A stretch of DNA of 64,000 bases. It comes from Chitinophagales bacterium. GTDB lineage: Bacteria > Bacteroidota > Bacteroidia > Chitinophagales > CAIOSU01. The translations under genes were made by a program, and so were the position numbers. The stretch lies in assembly GCA_018401955.1 (NCBI GenBank), contig JAGYJT010000004.1, positions 1 through 64,000 on the forward strand, read 5' to 3'. The notes under the pieces are model-generated. The model saw only the letters and a list, made by a program, of their open reading frames with translations. It searched no databases and was not told the origin of the DNA. Positions 25,868 through 34,900 of this stretch are shown in pieces. Each line of letters opens with the position of its first letter. Within the stretch, counting starts at the first letter, position 1.

Positions 25868-27127
25868 ATGTTATACCGCATACTCTTTGTATTACTTCTT
25901 ACCCTTGGGGCCAGCCAAGCGCGAGCCGCCTATTTATTGATACCGATGGATGGTGCCCAAAAGGAGCACTTGAAGGCTTATGGTATCGCTTATTGGGTTA
26001 TCAGTAATGGGGTAGAGGTGGATTGGATGTTGAACTACCGTGGAGGAAGTTTTGCTTTCCCTTATTTGAAACCCCTGGAAAGTGAGTGTTTGATTAGAGG
26101 GGTAAGCTACGAAATGATTGCCGATGCACAATATAATCGTATAGTGGCTGATATTGCTAACCCTGAGGTAAATATGGATGTGGTAAAGTTGGAAAAAACA
26201 CCAAAGATTGCCGTGTACTCACCCAAAAACAAACTGCCTTGGGATGATGCCGTTACCATGGCGCTTACCTATGCAGAGATACCATACGACGTGGTATATG
26301 ATGACGAGGTGCTTACCGGTGAGCTGCCAAAGTATGACTGGCTGCACTTGCACCACGAAGATTTTACGGGTCAATTTGGTAAGTTTTGGTCGCGCTACAA
26401 AAATGCACCTTGGTATATTGAAGATGTAAGACTACAAGAAACCACGGCCGCCAAGTTTGGCTACAAAAAGGTTTCGCACTTAAAACTTGGAGTGGCCCTA
26501 GAGATTAAGAAGTTTGTGTTGGGCGGCGGCTTCCTTTTTGCCATGTGTTCTGCTACCGATACTTATGATATTGCCCTAGCTGCTGAGGGTGTTGATATTT
26601 GCGACTATATGTTTGATGGTGACCCTGCTGACCCGCAAGCACAACAAAAGCTTGATTATAGCAAAACGCTGGCCTTCCGTGATTTTAGCTTAATACAGAA
26701 TCCTTACCAGTATGAATATTCAAGCATTGATGCCACAGAAACACGAAACGTGCCCAATGATTTGGATTACTTTACCCTCTTCGATTTTTCGGCAAAGTGG
26801 GACCCGGTGCCTACGATGCTTACCCAATGTCATACCCGCACCATTAAAGGTTTTATGGGGCAAACTACCTCATTTGTGAAAAGGGTAATAAAACCAGAAG
26901 TGTTGGTTATGGGGGAGAATAAAGCGGCCAGCGAAACACGGTATATACATGGAGAGCTTGGTAACGGTATGTGGACTTTTTACGGAGGGCATGACCCAGA
27001 GGATTACCAACATTTTGTAGGTGACCCCAAGACTGACCTATCGCTGCACCCCAATTCGCCTGGCTATCGCTTGATATTGAACAACGTATTGTTCCCAGCT
27101 GCGAAGAAGAAAAAACAAAAAACCTAG
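25868..27127 (+). CDS. Exported class-I-amidotransferase-like protein ('asparagine synthetase B' misnomer)
   Basis: 419 residues. Signal peptide MLYRILFVLLLTLGASQARA, followed by LLIPMDGAQKEHLKAYGIAYW, the hallmark of a Bacteroidota family that databases sometimes call asparagine synthetase B. It has none of the AsnB features (no N-terminal catalytic Cys, no PP-loop). Instead, GGGFLFAMCSATDTYDIAL near residue 225 resembles the nucleophile elbow of class I glutamine amidotransferase/ThuA-like folds. The end carries a basic tail KKKKQKT. It probably acts in the periplasm; the reaction is unknown. Confidence 0.75.
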   Translation: MLYRILFVLLLTLGASQARAAYLLIPMDGAQKEHLKAYGIAYWVISNGVEVDWMLNYRGGSFAFPYLKPLESECLIRGVSYEMIADAQYNRIVADIANPEVNMDVVKLEKTPKIAVYSPKNKLPWDDAVTMALTYAEIPYDVVYDDEVLTGELPKYDWLHLHHEDFTGQFGKFWSRYKNAPWYIEDVRLQETTAAKFGYKKVSHLKLGVALEIKKFVLGGGFLFAMCSATDTYDIALAAEGVDICDYMFDGDPADPQAQQKLDYSKTLAFRDFSLIQNPYQYEYSSIDATETRNVPNDLDYFTLFDFSAKWDPVPTMLTQCHTRTIKGFMGQTTSFVKRVIKPEVLVMGENKAASETRYIHGELGNGMWTFYGGHDPEDYQHFVGDPKTDLSLHPNSPGYRLILNNVLFPAAKKKKQKT

Positions 27128-27180
27128 GAACGCAGATTTTGTTGGATTGCGCTGATGGCGCAGATTAGGATTGTATGCTA
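27127..27180 (+). repeat. ACGCAGATT/GCGCTGATGGCGCAGATT repeat
   Basis: aacgcagattttgttggattg is followed by cgctgatggcgcagatt. This is the common Bacteroidota intergenic word repeat (CGCAGATT, CGCTGAT). Single copy here. Confidence 0.6.
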
Positions 27181-27196
27181 AAAGAATGTCTGTAGT

Positions 27197-27751
27197 ATGT
27201 TAAGGCCAGAGGTTCATCCACCGAGAAATATTGTGCTCAAATATGCTCCTTGGCGATTAGTAGCCTATGTTCTATTGCTGTCAGTTTTTGTTTGGTTTGG
27301 CATGTTCCTGTTCTTTGTTAATGATTACGTTTACGCTTGGTATCTATATCTGGGAGTTCTGATTTATCTCTTGGTATTCATTACCATTAACATTTTTACA
27401 CATCGGCTTAAAGCAATTGAGATAGTATCCAATGGTGTAATTATATATGGTAAGTTCCTGAATCCATTGCTATTGGAATGGGAGGATATTGAAGATATAG
27501 GAACTACCATGCCTGCAAACTTTGGTGGTTTACAAAGAGTGATAGTGGAAATGAGAATGGACACTGACAAAAAATACCTTTCAAAAGTAAACTTGCTTTA
27601 TCGGCTTTGGGTATGGCTCCACTTGATGGAACGAGATGGATTTTCTGTCACAACTTATCTAATGAATGAATCGGCAGAAGAAGTTGAGCAATTGCTTGAC
27701 GATGCTAAAACTGAGTATTTTAAGAAAAAGCTACAGGCTAATATACCTTAG
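27197..27751 (+). CDS. Membrane-anchored protein with PH-like domain
   Basis: 184 residues. Two membrane helices (WRLVAYVLLLSVFVWFGMFLFF and WYLYLGVLIYLLVFITINIF) are followed by a cytoplasmic domain beginning KAIEIVSNGVIIYGKFLNPLLLEWEDIEDIG, the strand pattern of bacterial PH-like domains (STM3941-type). A C-terminal helix follows. The function is unknown. AT-rich. Confidence 0.65.
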   Translation: MLRPEVHPPRNIVLKYAPWRLVAYVLLLSVFVWFGMFLFFVNDYVYAWYLYLGVLIYLLVFITINIFTHRLKAIEIVSNGVIIYGKFLNPLLLEWEDIEDIGTTMPANFGGLQRVIVEMRMDTDKKYLSKVNLLYRLWVWLHLMERDGFSVTTYLMNESAEEVEQLLDDAKTEYFKKKLQANIP

Positions 27752-27763
27752 CATAGAACGTTC

Positions 27764-29131
27764 TCAGAACAACCGCTCATAAAGCTCTTGCACTTTGTTT
27801 ACCGCTATTACCTCAATACTATATTTCTTAAGGTCTAGGCCTTTTACGCTAGCGCCGCTTACAAATATCTTTTTAAAGCCTAGCTTGTCCGCCTCGCTGA
27901 TCCGTTGATCAATGCGGTTTACGGCGCGAATCTCGCCTGATAGACCTACTTCGCCACTAAAGCAATAAGTTGGTGGTATAATCTGGTCCTCGAAAGAAGA
28001 AAGCAACGCACAAACTACTGCCAAGTCAATGGCTGGGTCTTCCACACGAAGGCCGCCAGCTATATTCAAAAACACATCTTTAGTACCAAACTGAAAACCA
28101 GAACGTTTCTCCAACACAGCTAATAGCATTTGCAATCGTCGTAAATCAAAGCCAGTAGCGCTACGTTGTGGGCTACCATATACTGCATGGGTTACTAGGG
28201 CTTGCGTTTCAATCAACATCGGGCGCATACCTTCAATGGTACCAGCTATGGTTACACCACTCAGTACTTCCTCGTGCTGATTGAGCAGAAACTCGCTTGG
28301 GTTGCTAACTTCACGCAAGCCACCGTTGCCCATTTCATATATACCAAGCTCGCTAGTGCTGCCAAAACGATTTTTGCTGGTGCGCAATATGCGGTAGTTG
28401 TAGTTGCGGTCACCCTCAAATTGCAGTACCGTATCTACTATATGCTCTAGCACTTTGGGGCCAGCTATGCTGCCCTCTTTGGTAATGTGGCCAATGAGCA
28501 TTACTGGTGTCGAAGTCTCTTTGGCATAGCGCTGCATTTCGCTGGCGCACTCCCTTATTTGCGATACACTACCCGGGGTAGACTCAATGTACTGTGACTG
28601 CAAAGTTTGTATCGAATCGATAATCACCAACCCCGGCTTCAGTTCCTTTAAGTGGCGGAAGATTTTATACGTCGCTGTTTCGGTAAGTATATAGCAGTTT
28701 TCAGCCTTCAGTCCTAACCTGCGGCCACGCATGGCTATCTGTTCCGCACTTTCCTCACCACTTACATACACCACTTTTAGCTTAGGTACACTCAACGCCA
28801 GCTGCAACATTAGCGTTGATTTACCAATGCCAGGGTCGCCAGCAATTAATACTAACGAGCCAGGTACAATGCCACCACCTAATACGCGGTTTAGTTCATT
28901 GTCGGGCATGCTGATGCGGTAGGTTTGCGCTTCCTCTATCTCATCCAGCAATTGCGGTACTGCCTCTGCAGAGCCAATGTCTTTTTTCAGTTGAGCCTTA
29001 GGGGTATCGTCTTTTTCTAGTACTTCCTCCACATAGGTATTCCACTGCCCGCACGATGAGCAGCGGCCAATCCATTTCGGAGATTGTGCCCCACAACTTT
29101 GGCAACTATAAACGGTACGTATTTTCGACAT
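27764..29131 (-). CDS. radA: DNA repair protein RadA (Sms)
   Basis: 455 residues, full length. Zinc finger C10-x2-C13 and C24-x2-C27, RecA-like domain with Walker A GDPGIGKST (98-106), the diagnostic KNRFGST motif in the second half, and a C-terminal Lon-protease-like domain (GLSGEIRAVNRIDQRI). RadA is a hexameric helicase that drives branch migration of recombination intermediates. It is convergent with the PH-like gene, 13 nt apart. A heptamer repeat lies just upstream of its start. Confidence 0.97.
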   Translation of the reverse strand: MSKIRTVYSCQSCGAQSPKWIGRCSSCGQWNTYVEEVLEKDDTPKAQLKKDIGSAEAVPQLLDEIEEAQTYRISMPDNELNRVLGGGIVPGSLVLIAGDPGIGKSTLMLQLALSVPKLKVVYVSGEESAEQIAMRGRRLGLKAENCYILTETATYKIFRHLKELKPGLVIIDSIQTLQSQYIESTPGSVSQIRECASEMQRYAKETSTPVMLIGHITKEGSIAGPKVLEHIVDTVLQFEGDRNYNYRILRTSKNRFGSTSELGIYEMGNGGLREVSNPSEFLLNQHEEVLSGVTIAGTIEGMRPMLIETQALVTHAVYGSPQRSATGFDLRRLQMLLAVLEKRSGFQFGTKDVFLNIAGGLRVEDPAIDLAVVCALLSSFEDQIIPPTYCFSGEVGLSGEIRAVNRIDQRISEADKLGFKKIFVSGASVKGLDLKKYSIEVIAVNKVQELYERLF

Positions 29132-29143
29132 GCAGCGAAGTTA

Positions 29144-29174
29144 GTGTACAATGTACGATGTACAAAGTGCAATG
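29144..29174 (+). repeat. Heptamer-period repeat (GTACGAT/GTACAAA type)
   Basis: agtgtacaatgtacgatg continues into tacaaagtgcaatgg just upstream of radA. It is the same family as the arrays at 47871-47935 and 48014-48040. Confidence 0.7.
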
Positions 29175-29186
29175 GATTGGTTGGGT

Positions 29187-29357
29187 TTAAGCCTCCACGC
29201 TATTCAAGCGTGTTCTCCAGTTTACGGTGCGTAGCTTGTCGGTAATACGTTGTTTCGCAGCTTCAAGAAATAAAAAGCGCTCAATGTTTTCTATTATATT
29301 CGGTGTAATGTTGGCAGTTGTTGCCGCTCTCTTACTTTTTTTACGGTGCTTATTCAT
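29187..29357 (-). CDS. Possible small basic protein (56 residues)
   Basis: The minus-strand ATG at 29355-29357 opens a frame of 56 codons: MNKHRKKSKRAATTANITPN, then a helix-prone stretch (IIENIERFLFLEAAKQRITD) and KLRTVNWRTRLNSVEA. The basic N-terminus and amphipathic middle look like a real small protein, perhaps nucleic-acid- or ribosome-binding. On the minus strand TATCTTAG precedes it by about 30 bases, a partial -7 box. No homolog is known to me; it could be chance. Confidence 0.4.
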   Translation of the reverse strand: MNKHRKKSKRAATTANITPNIIENIERFLFLEAAKQRITDKLRTVNWRTRLNSVEA

Positions 29358-29730
29358 AGCGTATGCAATTTTGATAACACTAAGATAGTGAATTGCAAAT
29401 TAAAATAGCAAATAAAAACTAAAAATAGTTGCAAATTAGTTTTGTGCTAAATAGTAAAGGGTAAACTAATGAGCACTGTAGTTGTAAGTAACAATAACGA
29501 AAGGGGGCAAAAAGTTTAAGCGCATAGCAGCTACGGGTGGCTTTGGAAAATATATGGATAAATAATGTGATTGAATAGATGGATTTTGGATAAAGTTATT
29601 CGCAAGCTAATTCAGCTATAACAACCATTACAGCTTAAAGTGCTTGCCGCTACTAGCTTTTAAACGAATATTGGCTAAAAAATTCACTATCTTTGTTAGT
29701 AAAACCAAACTTGTCTACGGGCAACGAAGC
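29358..29730. other. AT-rich gene-free stretch
   Basis: 373 bases of mostly A/T sequence. It holds the presumed promoter of the small minus-strand frame and, at 29688-29695, the -7 box of the next gene. I see no repeat or RNA structure. Confidence 0.4.
29688..29695 (+). promoter_or_regulatory. Bacteroidota -7 box of the GNAT/racemase operon
   Basis: TATCTTTG matches TAnnTTTG 35 bases before the ATG at 29731. A TTGG at 29671 may serve as the -33 element. Confidence 0.55.
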
Positions 29731-30129
29731 ATGATTGCAACGCCAGCCGAACACGAAAAAGTAATACAACTTCTTATAGCAAAGCTCCAGCAGGAGGGTT
29801 TTCAGCAAATCCAGGCAAAGGTATCTGGATATGATCCGCCTAATAACATATTCTTGCGTGACAGCGGTCAAACGCATACCCCTAGCCTAGTGGCGGTGCA
29901 AGATGGGCGAAGTTTCTTTTTTGATATTGATTTGAGAAGCCCCATACCTTTAAAACTGTCGCGCAACAAATGGGGGCAGATGTCACGATGGGCGGGCATG
30001 AAGTATGGCCGTTATTTTGTAGTAGTACAAGCCTCTCAAGTAGAGCCAGTAAACAAGCTGGTTGAGTCAGAAGGATTAGATATGGGTGTGCTCACTTTGG
30101 CCCCAACCAAAAACGTGGATAATGATTGA
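29731..30129 (+). CDS. Degenerate PD-(D/E)XK-like protein
   Basis: 132 residues. The start at 29731 is chosen because a -7 box lies upstream and inside any longer frame. The order helix (HEKVIQLLIAKLQQEGFQQIQAK), then HTPSLVAVQDGRSFFFDIDL, then KWGQMSRWAGMKYGRYFVVVQ copies the pattern of a Bacteroidota family (tPDvta..dgk.yifEvet) with a restriction-endonuclease-like fold. The expected E-x-K active-site residues are replaced (FDIDL), so catalysis is unlikely. It overlaps the GNAT gene by 8 nt and leads the operon. Confidence 0.6.
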   Translation: MIATPAEHEKVIQLLIAKLQQEGFQQIQAKVSGYDPPNNIFLRDSGQTHTPSLVAVQDGRSFFFDIDLRSPIPLKLSRNKWGQMSRWAGMKYGRYFVVVQASQVEPVNKLVESEGLDMGVLTLAPTKNVDND

Positions 30130-30577
30130 TACGGATACTAAATACTTGATTTTGGATTCTTTTACGGGTCCTAATTTGCAACATACCAATGAGCGAATTG
30201 CTCGTTTTTTGTACGAAAACCTTGACCAATATGGAGATGAAGAGGTACATATTGCTAAATGCCTAGAGTACGTATTTGGCAAGCAAGAGGGTAAAGGTGG
30301 TCGTATTGTTTTAGCCTTGCACGGTGAAGACATAGTTGGGGCTGTTGTGCTCAACGAAACAGGAATGGGTGGCTATATACCAGAAAATATCCTGGTGTAT
30401 ATTGCTATCCATAAAAACCACAGAGGTAAGGGCTTGGGCGGGCAACTTATGGATAAAGCAATCCAGCTTACTAATGGTTCTATTGCCTTGCATGTAGAGC
30501 CGGATAACCCAGCAAAGAAGTTATACGAACGCAAAGGTTTTACCAATAAATATCTCGAAATGCGTTTAAGTCGCTAA
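30122..30577 (+). CDS. GNAT-family N-acetyltransferase
   Basis: 151 residues. The start ATG lies within the end of the previous gene (ATGATTGA overlap), so translation is probably coupled. Acetyl-CoA binding loop HKNHRGKGLGGQLMDKAI at about residues 99-116, and C-terminal NPAKKLYERKGF typical of GNAT motif B. The racemase that follows after 3 nt suggests that an amino acid or a D-amino acid is the acetyl acceptor; this is inference. Confidence 0.88.
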   Translation: MIDTDTKYLILDSFTGPNLQHTNERIARFLYENLDQYGDEEVHIAKCLEYVFGKQEGKGGRIVLALHGEDIVGAVVLNETGMGGYIPENILVYIAIHKNHRGKGLGGQLMDKAIQLTNGSIALHVEPDNPAKKLYERKGFTNKYLEMRLSR

Positions 30578-30580
30578 ATA

Positions 30581-31651
30581 ATGGCCTACTTAAAACTTTA
30601 CAGAGAAAAGCTACAGCACAATTATCAGTTCCTTAATGAAAGGTTTCTTGAAAACCACATCGATTGGGGGGTGGTGTCTAAAATGTTGTGTGGCAACCCG
30701 CTATATCTAGCAGAGTTGGTGGCCCTAGGCACCATGGAAATTCACGATTCGCGTATTAGCAACCTAAAAATTATAAAAGAGCTTAAGCCAGAGATTCAGA
30801 CGGTATATATAAAGCCACCAGCGGAAAAAAATATACCAGATGTGGTAAAGTATGCCGATGTGAGTTTTAATACGGAGCTGGTTACAATAGGTAAGCTAAG
30901 CGAAGAGGCCGTAAAACAGAAAAGAACCCACAAGGTGCTAATTATGATTGAGATGGGCGACCTGCGTGAAGGAGTAATGGGTGATGATTTGATTGATTTT
31001 TATGGCAAGATATTCAACCTTCCCAATATTGAGGTAGTGGGTATAGGTACTAACCTAAACTGCTTGTATGGGGTAATGCCCTCGCCCGATAAATTGGTAC
31101 AACTTAGCTTGTACAAGCAATTAATCGAGGTAACGTTCAAAAAGAAAATACCTTGGATTAGTGGCGGTACCTCGGTTACATTGCCCCTGTTCCTTACCAA
31201 ACAGCTACCCAAAACCGTTAATCACTTTCGAATTGGAGAAACCTTATACTTTGGGGTGAATTTGGTTACGGAGGATACCATACCAGGTATGAAGGATGAC
31301 GTAATCGAACTTTTTTGCCAAATAATTGAACTATCAGAAAAACCAGTGGTACCTACGGGCGAATTGGCCGCTAACCCATCGGGCGAATTGGTACAAATTA
31401 ATGAGGCCGATTATGGAAAAACCTCGTACCGTGCCATCCTCGACTTGGGGTTATTGGATGTGTCGCCCGATTTTCTTATCCCGCAGCAAAAAGGCATTAG
31501 CATTACCGGTGCCAGTAGCGACATGTTGGTGGTTGACTTAGGTGAAAATGAGCAGGGGTTTGCCGTTGGCGATATTCTTTCTTTTAGCCTCAAGTATATG
31601 GGAGCCTTGGCACTGATGAACTCTTATTACATAGAAAAGATAGTGGAGTAA
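30581..31651 (+). CDS. Alanine/ornithine racemase family PLP enzyme
   Basis: 356 residues, fold-type III (alanine-racemase-like) TIM barrel. The PLP lysine is in DWGVVSKMLCGNPLYLAEL at about residue 34. Other family features are GDLREGVM, ISGGTSVTLPLF and HFRIGETLYFG, which belong to the ornithine racemase/YhfX branch rather than Alr. The C-terminal half continues as a beta domain. It lies 3 nt after the GNAT gene; together they may make and acetylate a D-amino acid. The exact substrate is open. Confidence 0.82.
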   Translation: MAYLKLYREKLQHNYQFLNERFLENHIDWGVVSKMLCGNPLYLAELVALGTMEIHDSRISNLKIIKELKPEIQTVYIKPPAEKNIPDVVKYADVSFNTELVTIGKLSEEAVKQKRTHKVLIMIEMGDLREGVMGDDLIDFYGKIFNLPNIEVVGIGTNLNCLYGVMPSPDKLVQLSLYKQLIEVTFKKKIPWISGGTSVTLPLFLTKQLPKTVNHFRIGETLYFGVNLVTEDTIPGMKDDVIELFCQIIELSEKPVVPTGELAANPSGELVQINEADYGKTSYRAILDLGLLDVSPDFLIPQQKGISITGASSDMLVVDLGENEQGFAVGDILSFSLKYMGALALMNSYYIEKIVE

Positions 31652-31663
31652 TTTTTGCTTAGG

Positions 31664-32305
31664 CTATTTGCGTTGTTTCAATGGTATGTGGTTCTCAACA
31701 AATGCCGAAGTAGGATCAATGGTTACAACACGATTGTCCATAGAGTCGGTAATGCTTAGTACCGCGGGCAAACTTGCCACATCCAAATCGTGCTTAGCAA
31801 TATACACCTTCAATAGCAACGATTGAAACGGATCGGTAGCTACTGCTATGCGCTTAAAGCCATTTTCGGTTGCTATTATTGATGAATAATCAACGTTTTC
31901 TGTACTATGCAAAGCATTCGGCTCGGTAAAAATGTGCGCTGTTGGTACGCCCAACTGTATGGCATAAAGCGCCATTATATCCGCTTCAATATAAGCAGTA
32001 TGTACTGCACTTCCTGAAAAAATAATGTTTTTCGCGATGCCCTCGTTGTAAAGATATACCCCCCAATACACGCGCATCTTCATTAGCCAACCCCACTCCA
32101 TGTCGTCAAACGGTATGCCTGGCACAATGATGGCATCATAAGGTTCAGCTACTCGAGCCTTTGCCAATACTTGCTTGGGTACGTATCTAAAGTGATACTT
32201 TGCCGCCACAAACAGCCCAGCAGAAACAATAACCAAGACAATGACAAACCGTTTTAAGTACTTCTTCCACATATAGGTAAAACTAGCAATTACTTTAAAA
32301 CGCAT
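31664..32305 (-). CDS. DUF218 / YdcF-SanA-family membrane protein
   Basis: 213 residues. One N-terminal helix (FVIVLVIVSAGLFVAA), then the DUF218 domain: PYDAIIVPGIPF, GIAKNIIFSGS, ALYAIQLGVPTAHIF, ALHSTENV, IAVATDPFQSLLL. SanA/YdcF proteins act in the envelope (vancomycin resistance in SanA; the ElyC relative in peptidoglycan and lipid-carrier metabolism). A downstream Met (residue 12) may be the true start. It is convergent with the racemase gene. Confidence 0.85.
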   Translation of the reverse strand: MRFKVIASFTYMWKKYLKRFVIVLVIVSAGLFVAAKYHFRYVPKQVLAKARVAEPYDAIIVPGIPFDDMEWGWLMKMRVYWGVYLYNEGIAKNIIFSGSAVHTAYIEADIMALYAIQLGVPTAHIFTEPNALHSTENVDYSSIIATENGFKRIAVATDPFQSLLLKVYIAKHDLDVASLPAVLSITDSMDNRVVTIDPTSAFVENHIPLKQRK

Positions 32306-32386
32306 GGAGGGGTGTTTTGTTTGGTAGCATTAAAACAACCTACCGAAACAGGATAAGAGGTGTGATAAACATCGGGTAACAAAGTT

Positions 32387-32394
32387 TATTTTTG
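32387..32394 (+). promoter_or_regulatory. -7 box placed for a leaderless ATP-grasp mRNA
   Basis: TATTTTTG (TAnnTTTG) ends 5 bases before the ATG at 32400. If used, transcription would start at or next to the start codon. Confidence 0.45.
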
Positions 32395-32399
32395 CCACC

Positions 32400-33299
32400 A
32401 TGAAAGCCTTTGATGTAACACTGCTTACCTGCCCCGACTATGAGCACCCTGTAGCCGATACTGAATACATCCAAAATGTATTGCTTGAAGACCGCTTGAT
32501 TGCCGAGGCACTGGAAGCCAAAGGTTTGAAAGTACACCGAACCAGCTGGGATAACCCTAACTTTAATTGGGCCGATACTAAGGTAGCAGTGGTGCGTACC
32601 ACTTGGGACTATTTTCACCGAGCCAAAGAGTTTGCCGATTGGTTGGATAAAGTGCAGCACCTTACACACCTACTTAACCCTGTTGAGACATTGCGTTGGA
32701 ACATGGATAAACATTACTTACAAGACCTTGCAAACAGCGGGGTAAATATTGTTCCTACACAGATTATCGAAATAGGGGAGACCCAAACCCTGCAATCGCT
32801 GGCAGAAGCAACTGGCTGGCAAAAACTCATTATTAAGCCCGCAATATCAGGCGCAGCAAGGCATACTTATAGAATGACGCTTGGGCAGGTATCTGCTCAC
32901 GAAGAAATTTTCAGAGCGTTGATTACCCAAGAAGCAATGCTTTTACAACCCTACATGGATGCAGTTGAAACACAGGGCGAAGTTTCGCACATGGTGTTTG
33001 CGGGTAAATACAGTCACTCGGTATTGAAACGGGCCAAGGTCGGTGATTTTAGGGTGCAAGATGACCACGGGGGTACTGTATATACCTATAATGCAACGGC
33101 GCATGAAATTGAATTTGCGGAAATGGTAACGGCTAAATGCAGCCCACTGCCTGTATATGCTAGGGTAGATGTAATGCAAGACAATAGTAATCAACTTGCC
33201 TTAGTGGAACTGGAATTGATAGAGCCTGAGTTATGGATGCGGAAGTACCCATTATCGGCCAATGTGTTTGCTGATGCCGTGGTTGCCGCTATGTTTTAG
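32400..33299 (+). CDS. ATP-grasp domain protein
   Basis: 299 residues. N-terminal preATP-grasp region with VVRTTWDYFHRAKEFADWL, then LRWNMDKHYLQDLANSGVNIVPT at the start of the ATP-grasp, KLIIKPAISGAARHTYR (ATP-binding Lys) and the C-terminal metal-binding stretch YARVDVMQ...VELELIEPELW. It is closest in style to DcsG-like and similar ligases that couple a carboxylate to an amine. The substrate is unknown. It is monocistronic. Confidence 0.85.
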   Translation: MKAFDVTLLTCPDYEHPVADTEYIQNVLLEDRLIAEALEAKGLKVHRTSWDNPNFNWADTKVAVVRTTWDYFHRAKEFADWLDKVQHLTHLLNPVETLRWNMDKHYLQDLANSGVNIVPTQIIEIGETQTLQSLAEATGWQKLIIKPAISGAARHTYRMTLGQVSAHEEIFRALITQEAMLLQPYMDAVETQGEVSHMVFAGKYSHSVLKRAKVGDFRVQDDHGGTVYTYNATAHEIEFAEMVTAKCSPLPVYARVDVMQDNSNQLALVELELIEPELWMRKYPLSANVFADAVVAAMF

Positions 33300-33527
33300 C
33301 ATCAAAAATAAAAGCCAGCATGAGCGAGAAGTAAAGAGGGGCATTACTTACAGGTTTTTTAGCCAAACAAAACAAACACCGCTAAAAAGGCAACAGTACT
33401 GTTGTTTGGGAAAAGTAGCCTAAGCATGTAAAATAGTTGGATGGCTTGTAAACTATTGATAAGTATTGTACGTCTATGCATACGGAAACAACTTTTATTT
33501 ATTTTACACGATTATCCCACCCAATAC

Positions 33528-34802
33528 ATGAAATTTTTTGGAGTACTAGTAATAGCATTATCCATACAAGTGCAATTATCAGCCATTCAACCTCAACTTG
33601 AAGCATACGATAAGGTAGCAAGCTATAGTGTGGATGAGCTCAAACAGTTTTGGAAAAAGGCTCACATACCGCAATTTATTGCCCCTATAAATTATGGGGT
33701 AGATATGTATGAAGTGATTTATACCAGTACCTGGATTGACGGCTCTCCTGTAAAAGCCTCGGGCCTGTACTTTGTACCACAAGGTAAACGCAATAATTTA
33801 CCAGTAATTATTTATCACCATGGTACGCGCATTGAGAAAGAGCGAAGCATGAAATTGGGAGGAGAGCTCGGCCTATGCGTGGGTTTTGCCGCTGATGGCT
33901 ATGCTATAGTTATGCCCGACTATTTTGGTTTGGGAAAAGGAGAGCAAAAGCATTTATACATCCATGCCGAATCAGAAGCGCTTTCGGCTATCGATATGTA
34001 CCGCAGTGTAAAGGTTCTAAACGAGCGGGAAGGCATAAGCTGGGGCGATAAGCTTTTTCTTACAGGTTACTCACAAGGTGGGCATGCCGCTATGGCTACC
34101 CACATAGCCATGCAAAGAGATTTTCCGGATGAGTTTAAGGTAACGGCCTCTGCGCCAATGTCGGGCCCTTACGATGTATCTGGCGACCAAGGTACTGTAA
34201 TGTTCAGGCCATATTCTCATCCTGGTTATTTGCCTTACCTTATATACTCCTACCAGGAAGTGTATAAATTGGTGCCCGACGAGAAGTTGCTTTTTAAAGC
34301 GCCGTATGACTCAATTTTGCCGCCTATGTTTGATGGTAAGCATTCAATGCGCGAGATAAACAAGGTTTTGCCCGAGGTACCTAAGGATATTATTGCCGAC
34401 GATATATTAAAGGCTTTTCTAGAAGATACCACTTTTGCTTTTCGCAAAGCATTACAGGCAAACGATGTATACAATTGGAAGCCAGAAGCCCCCGTATTGC
34501 TTTGCTACTGCAAAGGCGATGAGCAGGTAAGTTATAAAAATGCATTGACTGCCGAGCGCGTAATGAAACTTAATGGTGCCAAAAATGTGAAATTGAACCA
34601 TAGTGGTAAAAAGTTTGGCCACAATACCTGTGCGCTGTATACATCCATATATACCAAAATGTGGTTTGATAGCTTTGTAGCAGGAAGTAAAAATGGGCGA
34701 AAAGGGCCAGTGTTTAAGCGCATGTTGGTAAACCTTAGTAAAGTAAAAATGGTGCGCGACCAAAAAAAACGTGCCCGCCAGCGCAAAAAGGAGACCCAAT
34801 AA
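33528..34802 (+). CDS. Secreted alpha/beta hydrolase
   Basis: 424 residues. The start at 33528 gives a proper signal peptide MKFFGVLVIALSIQVQLSA; upstream in-frame codons do not. The nucleophile elbow is GYSQGGHA (Ser), preceded by NLPVIIYHHGT (oxyanion strand) and FGLGKGEQ. The C-terminal part APVLLCYCKGDEQV supplies the likely Asp and KKFGHNTC the likely His. It resembles lipase/esterase or prolyl-peptidase-type enzymes acting in the periplasm or outside. The last 30 residues are strongly basic. Confidence 0.85.
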   Translation: MKFFGVLVIALSIQVQLSAIQPQLEAYDKVASYSVDELKQFWKKAHIPQFIAPINYGVDMYEVIYTSTWIDGSPVKASGLYFVPQGKRNNLPVIIYHHGTRIEKERSMKLGGELGLCVGFAADGYAIVMPDYFGLGKGEQKHLYIHAESEALSAIDMYRSVKVLNEREGISWGDKLFLTGYSQGGHAAMATHIAMQRDFPDEFKVTASAPMSGPYDVSGDQGTVMFRPYSHPGYLPYLIYSYQEVYKLVPDEKLLFKAPYDSILPPMFDGKHSMREINKVLPEVPKDIIADDILKAFLEDTTFAFRKALQANDVYNWKPEAPVLLCYCKGDEQVSYKNALTAERVMKLNGAKNVKLNHSGKKFGHNTCALYTSIYTKMWFDSFVAGSKNGRKGPVFKRMLVNLSKVKMVRDQKKRARQRKKETQ

Positions 34803-34900
34803 AACAATAAACCGCAAACAGCATCTAAGTTGGCATTGATTATTACATTTTAGTAATAATCGCATATTTTATAGGTTAAAATGCTAGCTTTACAAACTTG

